DNA from: Neopestalotiopsis rosae
Lineage: Eukaryota; Ascomycota; Sordariomycetes; Amphisphaeriales; Sporocadaceae
Length of the DNA stretch: 64,000 nucleotides
Reading direction: 5' to 3'
Assembly: GCA_023078685.1 (NCBI GenBank)
Contig: JALGAS010000005.1
Span: forward strand, 3,596,001 to 3,660,000
Position 1 is the stretch's first letter. Every line of letters starts with the position of its first letter. The translations under genes were made by a program, and so were the position numbers. Positions 1 to 11,374 of this stretch are shown here, piece by piece. The notes beneath the pieces were generated by a model. The model made no database searches and was not told the DNA's origin. It was given only the letters and a program-made list of their open reading frames with translations.

Positions 1-938
1 GCTGTTAGTTGCATCAATCGGCATTGAGGCGAAAGAAGCTCGAGGTCTGTCTGCGCGGACGACGTTGGGGGGAAGGAAGACTCGCTAATTCCACTCGACA
101 ATTTGCAATGTGAACCCCCCATATGCATCTGCTTCGACATATCTGACAGACCTCGAGAAGCAAGCAAGAAAGAAAAGCTTGTTTGTTTCTGGTAAGCGTT
201 TTTCTTCTTCTATCCAATGTCCGAAGAATGTCTGGCCGTTTGACCCCTCCATGTTTTTGGAAGAAAATCGTCCGGGGTGTCCCGGCTAATTCGGGGCCCT
301 ATACCGGGGTAAATTGGCGAGGGCCCAGGGCTGGACTCGTGGCTCCAGGGCTGCCCGCAATTCCATTCTGTACGCAGGTAGTATCCATATATTGCTCTAG
401 GCAGGAACAGCCCAATCAGTACCGCGTCCTCTGCTGTACCACTACCGACTTGTTGGATAACACCGCATACATAGGACATTCTCAGGCACGACGGTCCGGG
501 CATAAACACGACGAGGGCGGGAAGAGCCCGTATATTACATGTCTGCTAGGCCACAGATCATGGCGAGAAGAGAGGCAGAGACAAGGACTGGATCTGGATA
601 GAATTGCCTCTAGAATGACACACATACGCGGCCACGCAATGCTCATGCGCGTGACCATATCGAGCAAGGTCCATGTTCACAGACAAGGTCTCTCTGTCGG
701 TCACTCCATACTACTCAGCTATTCGCAGTCAAGTAGTGCGAGTTGGAAATCTGGGGAAAAGAGGCGTTCCGAAAAGTTATCGCGTTGTGCATGATTCAGT
801 TCAAGCTTTTCCAGCATCTGCACTCCTTTTCTTGTCCTTTGGTCCTTTGGAAATCTGGAAGTCTTGCGGCAGCAGCCAGCCTATCTAACCTGCTTGGGTT
901 TAGGGAATGGTGGAGGTGAGGGATTCTACCATGTAATC
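1..938. other. Left-edge stretch without a recognisable gene
   Basis: Open frames exist here, the longest on plus from about 183 to 794, but their translations are rich in Arg, Ser and Cys and show no domain, signal peptide or convincing splice signal. The right part lies just downstream of the SET-domain gene and probably holds its 3' UTR. I see no tRNA or repeat. Confidence 0.5.
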
Positions 939-2663
939 CTAGCTAAAATCGTCCTCGTTATTGGCAGGCTGGCCAGGCACCTCCTCATTTGGGGATGCTT
1001 CCATCGATCCGAGATAGGCCTTGACCCTATCATCTTCCACGAGTACATCTCTCTGCAGGATGCGTTAGCAAGTCAGGTCTAATGCAAGCGTCATGTTGTT
1101 TGTCGGGGATCTACGTCTGTTGAGATGACAGTCGTAGTAGTTCAGGTGCAAGCCACACGACAAGGGAACCAATCTTACCTGCTCCTCGAGTACGGCCAGT
1201 GTCCTCGACATGAGGTCCAGCTCGGCTCCGCGTAGCTGCAGGACGCTTGCCGTGGGGAAAGAAGACCCTGGATCCGTCTGTTCCATCGCATGATCCACGG
1301 GGGCTGTCAAATTTTCAATTTGTGCACCCAGCATTGACAGGATGACCATAATGGCACGTAGACGAAAGATGGGTTCCAACTCATGCCCCTGTATGAGGCT
1401 TTCAAACTCGGCAACCTTGTCTGTCACGTCTTCTTCCTGCCAGAAGAGCTTGAGCTGACGTTCTCCATCGACTGTCTGAAGGACGCGGAACTCTATACCA
1501 TCGTCTTCGTTCAAGCACATGAGGTATAAAAATGGTGCGCTCCAATGTGGGACACCATTTTCCGAATCCTCTATCTTTAGTCGTGGTGCTCCTTCACGAT
1601 TGCGATATAAAAGCAGTTTGGCCTTGGCGAGAGGATCGTCGTCCATGGCTTCCAATGAAAGCATCAGGCTCGTCGCTGGGGTCCTGGGCTCGATGAATCC
1701 GTAGCTGAACAACATTTCTGCTGCAGACTTGCCCTGACCATAATCAATGGTGATCTCATCCCCACTGCCGGTACCCAGCGTGGATGCTTTGATGGTGTGA
1801 CCCCTTCGTACAAGCAGCTTGACCTCGCCATCCTCAGTCTCGTCAAAATACGCATTGGCATTCGCCGAGTGGTTGACCATGTCTAAGATCGGGACCATGG
1901 ACTCTCCAGATTTAGGAAGCTCCAGTGAACGTGATCGATATAGTGCATCGAGATAGACCCAGTCTTCAACTGTAACGAGTTCCTTATCATGAATAAACTC
2001 TCGCCAGAATGGGAGTTTCTCGGTTTCTGCAACAACATGATCAAATTCTCTTTCCAAAGCTTGCAGCTTTGCCGGTACTGCGTCCTAGTGCCCAAGTGTC
2101 AAACGCTGGATTTTCAGAATGGGCAGGGGATCAAAGATGACTCACCTCGAGAGATGTCCCTGAAAGGTAGGCCAATTGGTCAACCGCCCACATGGTCGGC
2201 ACAGGAATGCCAGACGGTAAGACATCAAAGTACCATGTCCAGGGCGAAGCTCCGCCCTTGTGTCCTTGGAAGTCGGGGGATGAATAAATGTACTGCAAGA
2301 GCAGGAACAGCAGAGTATCCATACGATGAGACTATGGACTCTGTGAGCTAAGATCCTGGCAAATCATGTCAATATTCTTGAAATTCTTACCTGATGACCA
2401 GCTGCGTCGTAGATATCGCGGAAGTTCTTATCAACTTTCGCGTACTGCTGGATAGCTTCAGCGGAGAGAACCATATCTTTGGGTACGGTCAAGAGCAATG
2501 GCGGGTCCCCGCCATCTTCGCTATTGCCCAGGTCTTTCACAGGCCTGAAATGATTGCCTCTTTGTTCGTCTGTCGCCAAGGCTATATCATGTAGCTGGGC
2601 GTCATTGTACGTACACCATTGCGGGAACGCATTGAATGCCGCAACATGATCGCCGCGACGCAT
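939..2663 (-). CDS. SET-domain lysine methyltransferase, Rubisco-LSMT/SETD6-like
   Basis: Four exons: 2663-2391, 2331-2146, 2084-1179, 1052-939, giving 492 residues. The start is the first in-frame ATG; the frame stays open upstream but has no earlier ATG. The SET hallmark NHS lies at residues 224-226 in DMVNHSANANA, and the pseudoknot partner ITIDYG at about 264-269, followed by SYGF. The region after it fits a Rubisco-LSMT substrate-binding domain. Proteins of this family methylate lysines on ribosomal or other non-histone proteins using S-adenosylmethionine; the substrate here is unknown. For intron 1 only the acceptor CCATAG before 2331 keeps the frame open, since nearer AGs lead to an in-frame TAG. 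The last intron has a TGCTAAC branch site. The SET call is firm; the substrate is not. Confidence 0.85.
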
Positions 2664-3175
2664 AATGGCAAGCTCTGGTGACTCGTGCCTTGTACTGTGG
2701 TTACAGAAGCACCTTTTTAGCTCGTATGAAGTATTGAGACTATACAGTGGTATAACAATGAGCCAGATGTGATCAATTGAGCAGGCGTTGTGTCCAATAG
2801 TCAGATTGCATGGCTGATCTTTTGGTAACGGAGTGTTAAACTTCGCAGATGCTATGCTAACAGTGATGCGGGCACCAATCTTGGTGGGGCGAGTCCCAGA
2901 TTTTCCATCTTCGTCACCAGTCACATGGAAGACAGAGAGATAGTTTCCTCCTTCACAAAATGTCAATTGTCGACAGTCACATGCATATCACATTGCAATT
3001 TTCAGAGGAACCTGGAAATTTTTTCGATGAATGTATTTACACACAATTGTGAAGAATTTTATGTACATCTATAAGGTATGCAAAAACAGAAAAAATGCAA
3101 TCCGCTCGGCGTTTTTAACTTTAAAGCAAACAAAAAGAGACAGGAATCTAATTCTAGACTCTAGGATATCTTCGC
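2664..3175. other. Intergenic, between SET gene start and dioxygenase stop
   Basis: Contains the promoter and 5' UTR of the SET-domain gene and the 3' UTR of the upstream dioxygenase, both on minus. The segment 3001-3160 is A/T-rich. No other feature is seen. Confidence 0.45.
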
Positions 3176-4395
3176 TTAAGCAGAGGTGGGAGCAGCGCCA
3201 GTGGGCATGGCACCAGTGGGAGCGGTACCGTTGCCGCCGGCATCGTCACCGCCACCGCCGCCGACGGTGTAGCCAGTGGAGTGGCCGCCGTCCTCGGCGA
3301 GGTAGGCAGCAATGCCGTAGTAGTCGTCGTCGGTGTAGTCGGCGGAGCCGTTGATACCGATCTGGATCCAGGCGAACAGACCGTCCTCGATGGAGTCGCC
3401 GAGGTAGACGTACTCGGGGATCGGGTCAAAGTTCTCGTCGGCCTGGAGGATGGACCACATGTCCTCATCGTTGGTGGTCAGGGCCTGAGTGTTGTCGGAG
3501 TAGGGGTAGGTGGCCTCAACCTGCTCGCGGAGGTCATCGGGCCAGAAGAGCTGACCAATGTGGGCGACAGCGGCGTCGAAGACACCAATGGTGCCGTTGG
3601 ACTCAAAGGTAGCGCCGGTGTGGGACAGCAAGTGAGTGTGGATGGCACGGCCGTCGTAGTGACCAGGGAAGATGGTCTCGAACTGGACGACACCGTCGTG
3701 ATCGGACAGCTGAACACCACGGAGGAAAGTGCTGTTCAGACCACCCTGGCCGCTCTCGACACCAGAGTAGGTACCAGTGGCATTGCAGTTCCAGATGTCG
3801 ACAGCGACCTGGGGAAGAGGCTGGCAGGTGTTGATGTCAATGTACTGGACCTCGAGGTATACGTCAACACCCTCGGTGAAGTCGGCCTCCTTGACGTTGG
3901 AGCGGATCAGCTCGCCGGCAACGTAGTAAGGTCCGTCGGTGATGTAAGGAGCCAAGATACAGCTGGTGTTGGCAGAGAAGACCTCCTCGATGGGAGTGAA
4001 GATGCCGTTCTCGGAAGTACCAGTCATGTTGTGGTTGATGGCCTCCCAGGCCTCAAGGTCCTCGAGGGTACGCTTGTCCTTGCGGGCAGCTGAAGATAAT
4101 GTTAGACTCGAGATTTAACCCCGCAAAGTATATTCAAGTTCAACTTACCAGACTTGATGCCGCGCTCCTTGCGGATGCTCTGGACCTTCTCAGCACGGCG
4201 CTGGACGGAACGGGTCTTGAGGGCCTTGGCGTAGTCGGCGTTGCCACACTGGGCGAGGGAACGAGCACCGACGCGGGCGTGGTTGTCACGAGCGACGATC
4301 TCGCGCTTCATCTTCTTCTCATCGCGCTTCTCACCGGGGTGAGCGGCAGCAAAGCCGGCCAGAGCGGCCACGGCCATCTTGGAGAAAGCAACCAT
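3176..4395 (-). CDS. Secreted intradiol ring-cleavage dioxygenase
   Basis: Two exons, 4395-4149 and 4089-3176 (intron 59 bp), 386 residues. The N-terminus is a signal peptide (basic start, hydrophobic AVAALAGFAAA) followed by a charged, dibasic-rich segment of about 60 residues that looks like a propeptide. The catalytic domain carries the non-heme Fe(III) ligands of the family: Tyr in GPYY (137/138), Tyr227 in GHYDGR, and His233 and His235 in IHTH; Arg230 is also conserved. Such enzymes cleave catechols or hydroxyquinols between the two hydroxyls, and extracellular fungal forms are linked to lignin-derived or plant phenolics. The C-terminus is a Gly/Ala/Pro/Thr-rich low-complexity tail of about 35 residues. 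Codon use is strongly GC-ending, suggesting high expression. The exact substrate cannot be read from sequence. Confidence 0.92.
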
Positions 4396-4457
4396 CTTGA
4401 AAGAGTGAAATGGGTGTCTTGGCTATTAAGAAGCGACTGTGAAAGGTAAAGACTGTA

Positions 4458-4480
4458 TTGGTTGGTTGGTTGGTTGGTTG
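4458..4480. repeat. (TTGG)n microsatellite
   Basis: Five uninterrupted TTGG units plus TTG. On the minus strand this reads as a (CCAA)n tract 63-85 bp upstream of the dioxygenase ATG, so probably in its 5' UTR or core promoter. Confidence 0.85.
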
Positions 4481-4534
4481 TTAAAGCCAAGAGTGATGAT
4501 CCTATGTTTTCTGACTTGGCGAGAGAGTATAGGA

Positions 4535-4549
4535 ATATATATATATATT
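4535..4549. promoter_or_regulatory. (AT)n tract, possible TATA element of the dioxygenase gene
   Basis: An alternating AT run about 140-155 bp upstream of the dioxygenase ATG on minus. The placement fits a TATA-like element with a long 5' UTR. No transcript start is known. Confidence 0.35.
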
Positions 4550-6897
4550 TACAATCTCATAGAGAAGTCTGCCTTCTCCTTCACTCGGACAGGGTCCACC
4601 AAACGTTCACCCGCCATCATACTGTGTTGATGGCAGAGGCGTAGTCCACATCATCGCTAATTAAGGAGAAGACTATTCGTCATGTTATCGCCTGTCGTAG
4701 ACATGTACGCGAATTCTTACCAGCAAACAGGGGAAGCCGGCACGCAGCCAAGAAACATCAGGCTCCGCAGTCGAGATGTTTCTTGCCATTGCGAGCGGCC
4801 ATGTGTGGATATGGAAACGAGCATTGAGCACCGGAGCCTCGAGTACACTGGGGTAGAATTACGCGTCTCAATCATGAGCCCTGCGCCCGCAAACTCTCCG
4901 CGGGCAGTTGCCGGAGAAGTTCCACATTATAGGCCGGCCTCCAGGATTCTAGTTGGCTCAGATGCCGGCAGCGGCTCGTCCACGACTAGGGAGCTCATAG
5001 GGGAGCCTCGGGGAGCCGCGTCGCCTCATGCACCAATGGTGGCTGAGAGATTTCCAACGTTGGCGATAGAATATGAGTCCATCATACCCTGAATCGCGTT
5101 GTTTCAAGACGGGAAGTGGGAGAACAAACGATGAAAAGAGAGATTCTGACCCACTTGTTATGCTAGATCCCCTAAATGAGTTAACGCTCCCGATCCGGGA
5201 AGCATATCAAGCATAAATTTTTCCATTTTCTTTCTTTTTGGGCTGTGCCACCGACGTAATGTCCTCGAGAGCTGGGGCGAGTTTCACGCCCAAATTACCA
5301 GAGCCCATAAATTAAGGGAATCATAAAATAGCTTAATGCATTATTTGCAACTCATGTTTTCTTTTTATCAGTTGAGGCTGGCCGTATCTTATTTGTTGAC
5401 GAATACACAGATTCCAGGCTACATAGATGCTAGAGTCATGGTTAACTAGAAATATACTCGGCCGAGATATTGGACTTGCGTCAACCCAAACTCATTTCCA
5501 ATTCCGACGACGGGATTGAAGGATATGGTCGTCAAGGTTCTTTTAATTCTCCATCTCGAGTGTCACCTGGGTTCTCAAAGGTGATTTCTTCATACGTACT
5601 TCGTGCGCTACATCGAGAATAGCAATGGTAGGTCATAAACATTGGACGAAAGCGAACAAGGACTATCGAGTTGAGGCTCCAGTTAATTCCATTTGCATTC
5701 GACTGAATTCAGACGATCGGCCCCTTAAGCTTCCTATCTGAGACCTCGACGTGCGACAACTCGTGAGACCCTGGTCCTTGCCAAGGCACGTGTAAAGGCT
5801 TCTTCTTTCTTTCTATTTTCTAATGAGGCCGTGCTCATAATACAGCTGCATATGCTGTGTCCCTGACTGGCCAACAGCATGGCAAGCATGTGCCTTACGT
5901 GGTCCTGGCCTGGTCTGGTTCGATGTCTGTGCAAGGGAAGGCAACAAGAGCGAGGCTGAGCCATTGAGGCCTCACGATACGGCTGATCTCCCCAAATCGA
6001 CCAAGCCGAGGCGGGAAAGCGGGATCGGGGAGAGCAGACGAACATTTGTCAGTGTGAAGTGCTTGTCTGGAGACTTAATCTCTTATTTGCCCACTATGCC
6101 CAATGCTCGCCGGCAGTTGGCCATTTAGCGCAAGCAGTAGCACCACAATATGTACGTGAGTCCGTAGGCCCGATCCAGAGAAGAATCGAATCTGCCCATT
6201 GGAGTTTGTAAAAAGTGAAAACAGACACTTATTTTCCTCTTCACTTATATCAGTGTCCCGTAGAAGATTGAATGGCCCATATACTCTGGAAGTTGGCAGG
6301 CGGTCATTGTACTCCGGAAACTCCTTGAAGCGAACTAATTTCCCTGATAAATGTCACAAAAGCGGATACTGGATTACGTCGAATATGAATAGCATGGATC
6401 CATAGGGCGGCTCGGAGTGCTTCCATGGAAACTTGAAGGTTATGAGGTTCTTTGGTTCTTTTACAACCAGCCATTCCCGCAGTCCCGTTGGCGCGCAAAA
6501 TGCATTGCGCGTCCCTTATTTTTGGGCGGGCCTGGCCGGTATGCAGATCTGCCCCACCAAGCCCAAAACTTTTTTTTTCTGTGCCCCGCGGACGGACCTG
6601 GCGATGATGCTTGGGTGACAATTGTGCACAAGCGCAAAAGCTTGGGACACTATTCCGTACCTACACACTCTTTTCGCTGCTTGCTTGTGCACTCCGACAA
6701 GCTCTAGAATTGCGCTTGAGCACCCATAGCGGTACACACATACCGAATCTTGACTTTGCAGTACCACATCTGGCACTGCGTTCGTTGTAATCTCCAATCC
6801 CCGGACTCTCGTTGGCCTGGGCATCTCCCACCCTTGCCGCGTAACTTGCGCACCCCCGGACGCACCCCGACCCTGACCCGACTCTGTGCTTTGCAGT

Positions 6898-8360
6898 ATG
6901 CCTCGGGATCCTCTTATCGGTCTCGTGGGCAAGCCATCGGCGGGCAAGAGCACAACGCTCAACAGCTTGACCGATGCCACTTCCAAAGTTGGTGGGTTCT
7001 GTCCCTCACTTGCTACCAACCAATGCCGCAAGAACGAAGAACACTCCCCCGCTGATTAAGAGGTCTTTCCGAATATAGGAAACTACCCGTACGCAGCTTC
7101 TAAAACACCAAACCTTGGTATATCAAGTGTCTCTTGTGCTTGACTAACATGACGAGTGTAGCTTCACTACCATCGACCCCCAAAGAGCGATAGGCTATCT
7201 CCAGATTGACTGCGCCTGCAAGCGCTATAACCTGTCGGACAAATGCAAGCCCAACTATGGAGGATGCGTTGACGGCCGGCGCTCCGTGCCCATTGAACTA
7301 CTCGACGTTGCTGGTCTCGTACCCGGTGCCCACGAAGGCAAGGGTTTGGGCAACAAGTTCTTGGACGATCTCAGACATGCCGATGCCCTGATCCACGTCG
7401 TCGATGCGAGTGGTAAGACGAACGCCGAGGGCGAGAACACTCGTGGATATGACCCTTCGCAGGACATCGCTTGGTTGCGCGGTGAGATCGTGGCCTGGAT
7501 CAAGGGAAACCTGTACCAGCGATGGGGTTCCATCAAGAGGCGGCACGTTGCGATCAAGGCATCGCCCGTGGAGACGCTGCAGGGCCAATTCTCTGGTTAC
7601 GGCAGTACCTCTTCGCTCGTAGCGCGTACCCTGGACAAGCTGGCCTTGAAGGAGCCGCTGGAAGAGTGGGATGAGGCAACCGTGGACAAGGTCGTTAGTG
7701 CTTTTACCGACGAGAAATTCCCAACCGTCATCGCTCTCAACAAGATTGATGACGCCGACGCATACACAAACCTCATGAAGATCAGCAAAATGTACAAGGA
7801 CAGCCCAATCATACCGTGTTCCGCCAGAGCCGAGCTATTCCTGAGAAAGATGGCCAAGCAGGGCTACGTTCAGTATGTGGAAGGTGGCGACTCCGTGTGG
7901 ACGAGGCAAGATCTTATTGATGATGGTGACCCCGAAGGCGGTGGTCTAAAAGAGCTGGATGAGAAGAACCGGGACATCATTGATGAGTACAAGGATTTGA
8001 TCTTGTACCGATACAATTCAACTGGTGTCGTCCAAATTCTTTCAAAAGCAGCAGAGATTCTGGGACTGGTGCCGGTATTCCCGGTTCGCAGTACTTCCAC
8101 TTTTGGATCAGGGTCAGATACTCGTTCCGTCTTTAGGGATTGTGTTCTGGTCAAGAAGAACTTGACCGTTGGTGAGGTCGCCAGGAAGATTATGGGCGAC
8201 GTGACGATTGCATATATAGAAGGTGCTAACGGCACACGAGTCTCGGAAGAAGACTCTGTGGCTGTTGGTAAGAACGATGTAAGTCACATACGATCTAGGC
8301 CGTCTATGAATATTACTGACGTTGCTATAGATTCTCTCCTTCAAGGTTGGAAGAGCCTAG
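6898..8360 (+). CDS. YchF/Obg-family GTPase (YGR210C-like), with TGS domain
   Basis: Four exons: 6898-6991, 7079-7088 (10 nt), 7162-8278, 8331-8360, 416 residues. The G1 P-loop is GKPSAGKST (11-19). The joined microexon creates NYPFTT (33-38), the conserved switch segment of this family; skipping it destroys the motif. G3 is DVAGL (82-86), where YchF-type proteins carry a hydrophobic residue in place of the Ras Gln. G4 is NKID (228-231). The C-terminal part, with [16 protein letters not shown] and ending ILSFKVGRA, fits a TGS domain. The closest family known to me is the yeast YGR210C type, cytosolic P-loop GTPases thought to act near ribosomes; the cellular role is poorly defined. Confidence 0.92.
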
Positions 8361-8781
8361 AGCGTGTATGGACAATACCCTATATTCTATATGATGCTCC
8401 TTGGAGAAATCACAAGAACCTACCTCGAACATCTCAATTGTCTCGCCGTGACTAATGTGCCTCTTAACTGTATGACGTATCTACTATGCCGACCGGTATC
8501 ATATGCTCAAGAATTAAATCTATCTGAATCGGCATGATCAACATGAATATTGTCGTAGTGGTCATCTGAATGTATCATTGCCGAATAATCTTGGCAAGCG
8601 ATTGCGACATCGACAAGCCTGGCAGCTGTTGCCGGCTCCATACCCACAATTACCCTTCTACTTTCTGACAACCGCCAATCGACTCTTTCACGAAATTAAC
8701 ACCAAGTAGACTATTTCCTGTCGCTGTACAGAAACCAGATTTTATACTTCATTCGGCCTTCCATAATAACTACAAGGAAAC
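8361..8781. other. Short intergenic region
   Basis: 3' UTR of the GTPase and promoter of the DUF952 gene, same strand. No other feature is seen. Confidence 0.5.
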
Positions 8782-9191
8782 ATGGCCCCCTCACCGCTGC
8801 CAAAGTATGTCTACAAGATCATACCTGCAGCCCCTCCCACGCCCATCCCCGATCAATACCCGCTCTCGGACCTTGACAAGGCAGACGGCTTTATTCACTT
8901 GAGCACAGCGAGCCAGGTAAGACTCTGATGATCACCATGAAGAACACATCTTACCGAGGTCCTTAGATTCCGGAGACACTTTCTCTCTTTTTCCAGTCGG
9001 CTACCAGTGTCTGGATCCTCAAATTACGCTTTACTTTCACGGACAAGGTCACTTACGAGAATGGTGATGGCTGCCCGCATCTACGTGGCAACTTTGGCGC
9101 CGCCGATGTTGAGGATGCAAAGGAGTTAATCCGTAGCGACAATCAGGATTGGAAGTCGGCAACGAAGAACTACGCCGAATGGCTGATTTAG
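8782..9191 (+). CDS. DUF952-family small protein
   Basis: Two exons, 8782-8916 and 8967-9191, 119 residues. The signature GFIHLSTASQ followed by a Pro-containing turn, and the downstream LRFTFTDKV and CPHLRG segments, match the DUF952 (COG3502) family. These are small single-domain proteins whose members resemble ADP-ribosyltransferase/glutathione-S-transferase-adjacent enzymes, but no function is established. An alternative in-frame acceptor at 8995-8996 would remove ten residues (IPETLSLFFQ); the upstream acceptor is preferred because those residues fit the family. It converges with the exonuclease gene 183 bp away. Confidence 0.82.
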
Positions 9192-9373
9192 ATATTGCTG
9201 GATCATGGTATCTTGATACACCGTTTCGATTCTTACTGTGTCTTGTCAAAGAACGAAATCAAAGTAGGGACAATATTCAATTCGCTGATTCTAGAAATCC
9301 TCTGTAGCTTCCGGAGAGCCACGGGGTGATCCAGATCCATAATTGCGTTTTCTAGGCATGTTGACCGGCAGCG

Positions 9374-11374
9374 CTAAGCACGCTTCGCCTTTTTGCCTCC
9401 AACATATGTCCATCCCTCTTCTGGGGATGTGAGCGTTCCATCGTCTGTAATCGTCCAACCGGCTGCTCGCAGGTTTCTCCATTCGTTCCTAACTTTGAGC
9501 CGCACTAGATCTCCGGCAGCTCTAGCATCCTCGGCACTGTCGTGGCCTTGCATCTCATTATCGTTGTTCGATGTAACCTGGATCTGGCGACCCAGCACGG
9601 TCTCTGTCAACCATTTCAAGCCATTGCGGATAGGCAGTCCACGTTTGTGCGGATAGAGAAGGATGCTGTCCACAATAATCGGATGTACGACTCTGAGAGC
9701 ATTGAGATCATTTTCCAATCCATGGCCGACTACGGGCGTCTCTGGCGATATGAGCCTGAAGAATAGATCACGCGCATCCTTGGGAGACGGTACTATCTTC
9801 AACTTTCGCCTTGGTGGCTTCGAAGTATCTGACGAAGGAATGATTGTGGGTGTAGCATCATCACCAGGCTTCCAGCGTTCGGCCTCAGCCATGTCTTCAG
9901 GCCTGACTCCAGAATAACGTGTGTTGAGATCAATGTATTCCCCAACCGGGTAGACAAGAATGTCGAGAAGCTCATCGCCTGATGGCCAAGAAACCGCCGT
10001 CAGTCGGATGAGTTCCATACCATATACGGTGTAACCCATTTCGCAATCGAAACAGACTGCTCTATCTTTCGGCGCACTGGGATTCGGAGGCGTCTCAGCA
10101 AACTGAAGGACGCTTCCTAGTCTGTTGGGGTCTGTCGTCTTGAAAACATGATGTTTACCTGTCACGCAACCGTCTGTGTCTCCCACGGTTTGGTCGCAGC
10201 AACGCCACTTTTTGGGTGACGAAGAACGATCACCAGAGGGGCCTTCGATAAAATAAGTCTTGCCAGGATGGTGGATACATGGTCCACCAGAAGCCAATGC
10301 ACCATCCTCTTCTCTACGACCAGGAAACACTGTAAATCTGCGTGTACAACGATCACAGAGCTCAATGTTGCCTGATGCCTCGACTGCGTGCCTTGCCTTT
10401 TCAACGTCTTCTTCTCTGGGCACTGTAGAAACATAGCCATATTGTTCCAGACCAGCAAGTGGTGAAGATAGCCGAGGTAGCAAATTGACCTCTTGAATTG
10501 GCGTCAAGCCCGTTTCGATGGTCTTGGGTTCCTCCTTTGGGGCTGAAATACCACCTTGGGCCTTTTCCACAGTCTCGGCCCTTTCCTTCTTCCACTGCTC
10601 TAGCGACATCTTCTTGTATCGCATGATTGTGTTTTTGACTACATTGCCGTGAATAGACGGCTTATTAATGGCTGCGCGCTCTTCTTCATCCAACGCCTTA
10701 ATGATGAGCTGTTGCTGAGACATGATCAAAGGAGATTCATCATCCGTAGCCTTCTTCTTGAGCTCATTATTGAGTCGCTCGTATTGAGCATGAAGCAGCT
10801 TGACGAGTTGTAAACGGATATTGTGTGGTGCAGGAGCTTTTGCCAAGTTTCTAGGATTAAGAGTTTCCGGCTTTGTTGGCGCAGTCTTGGTCGGTGCTCG
10901 TGTCGCAGCAGTATTGGATGCTTTCTGAGACGCTGCACTGGAATTTGCTGTTGTCTGAGATGAGAGTGAACCGTCATTCTTGGCCACGGCCTTTGCAGCC
11001 AAAGGATCTGTGCTTTTGACTGGCGTTCTCCGAGAAGGCGGTGGCGAGATAGGTCTTGTGCTGAGGCTCGTGGCCGTCACCACCGACTTATCGTCCGGAA
11101 TCCGTGACTTGGCCGCTGTGGATCCCAATGACTCCGGAGTTGCTGACTTGGCATCTGGTGAACTTGTCGACAGTTTGACCCGCTTCCTCGGACTGGAGTC
11201 AACACTCACAGATGAGGACGAGTTGCCGCTGCCACCAAGAGATTGGACAGGCTTTACAGCCTCATCTGTGACGGCTGCAGGATCATTGGGGTGTTTGAAG
11301 AGGCATTGAAAGGCAGTACAGTTACTGCCAGCAGGACAAGGTAGGTTCTTGAGCATTCCCAGAGAGGCCGCCAT
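9374..11374 (-). CDS. REX3: RNA exonuclease 3 homologue (DEDDh exonuclease)
   Basis: Single exon, 666 residues. The start at 11374 gives MAASLGMLKN and places a Cys-rich motif (CPAGSNCTAFQCLFKH) at the N-terminus as in fungal Rex3; the frame is open further upstream but that extension is a hydrophobic, non-conserved stretch. A long Ser/Thr/Pro/Lys-rich disordered segment follows. Cys pairs in the middle (ELCDRCTRRF, and Cys-His residues around GPCIHHPG) suggest a zinc-binding region. The C-terminal exonuclease has CFDCEMGYT (Asp/Glu), GHGLENDLNALR (Asp) and GHDSAEDA (His/Asp), completing the DEDDh set. In yeast Rex3 trims 3' ends of RNase MRP RNA and other small RNAs with partial redundancy to Rex1 and Rex2. 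Family assignment is firm; the symbol follows yeast. Confidence 0.9.
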   Translation of the reverse strand: MAASLGMLKNLPCPAGSNCTAFQCLFKHPNDPAAVTDEAVKPVQSLGGSGNSSSSVSVDSSPRKRVKLSTSSPDAKSATPESLGSTAAKSRIPDDKSVVTATSLSTRPISPPPSRRTPVKSTDPLAAKAVAKNDGSLSSQTTANSSAASQKASNTAATRAPTKTAPTKPETLNPRNLAKAPAPHNIRLQLVKLLHAQYERLNNELKKKATDDESPLIMSQQQLIIKALDEEERAAINKPSIHGNVVKNTIMRYKKMSLEQWKKERAETVEKAQGGISAPKEEPKTIETGLTPIQEVNLLPRLSSPLAGLEQYGYVSTVPREEDVEKARHAVEASGNIELCDRCTRRFTVFPGRREEDGALASGGPCIHHPGKTYFIEGPSGDRSSSPKKWRCCDQTVGDTDGCVTGKHHVFKTTDPNRLGSVLQFAETPPNPSAPKDRAVCFDCEMGYTVYGMELIRLTAVSWPSGDELLDILVYPVGEYIDLNTRYSGVRPEDMAEAERWKPGDDATPTIIPSSDTSKPPRRKLKIVPSPKDARDLFFRLISPETPVVGHGLENDLNALRVVHPIIVDSILLYPHKRGLPIRNGLKWLTETVLGRQIQVTSNNDNEMQGHDSAEDARAAGDLVRLKVRNEWRNLRAAGWTITDDGTLTSPEEGWTYVGGKKAKRA

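Larger units (their letters stand above)
4396..6897. other. 2.5-kb divergent intergenic region
   Basis: Divergent promoters of the dioxygenase (left, minus) and the YchF-type GTPase (right, plus). It holds a (TTGG)n tract and an (AT)n tract near the dioxygenase start, listed separately. The longest open frame (4682-5092, plus, 136 codons) has no recognisable domain. Just before the GTPase ATG the sequence TTTGCAG resembles a 3' splice site, so a 5' UTR intron is possible. Confidence 0.45.

Noticed and set aside
183..794. 203-codon plus-strand frame at the left edge
   Set aside because: No domain, unusual Arg/Ser/Cys composition, overlapped by other frames and no promoter or splice support.
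2664..2966. In-frame upstream extension of the SET-domain protein
   Set aside because: No ATG is present in the extension and the text does not resemble the family.
3281..4093. 270-codon plus-strand frame rich in Val, Gly and Asp
   Set aside because: Lies antisense inside the dioxygenase gene; its composition is the mirror of GC-ending codons there. No domain.
4682..5092. 136-codon plus-strand frame upstream of the dioxygenase
   Set aside because: No family features; lies in a region where promoter sequence is expected. Kept only as a remote possibility.
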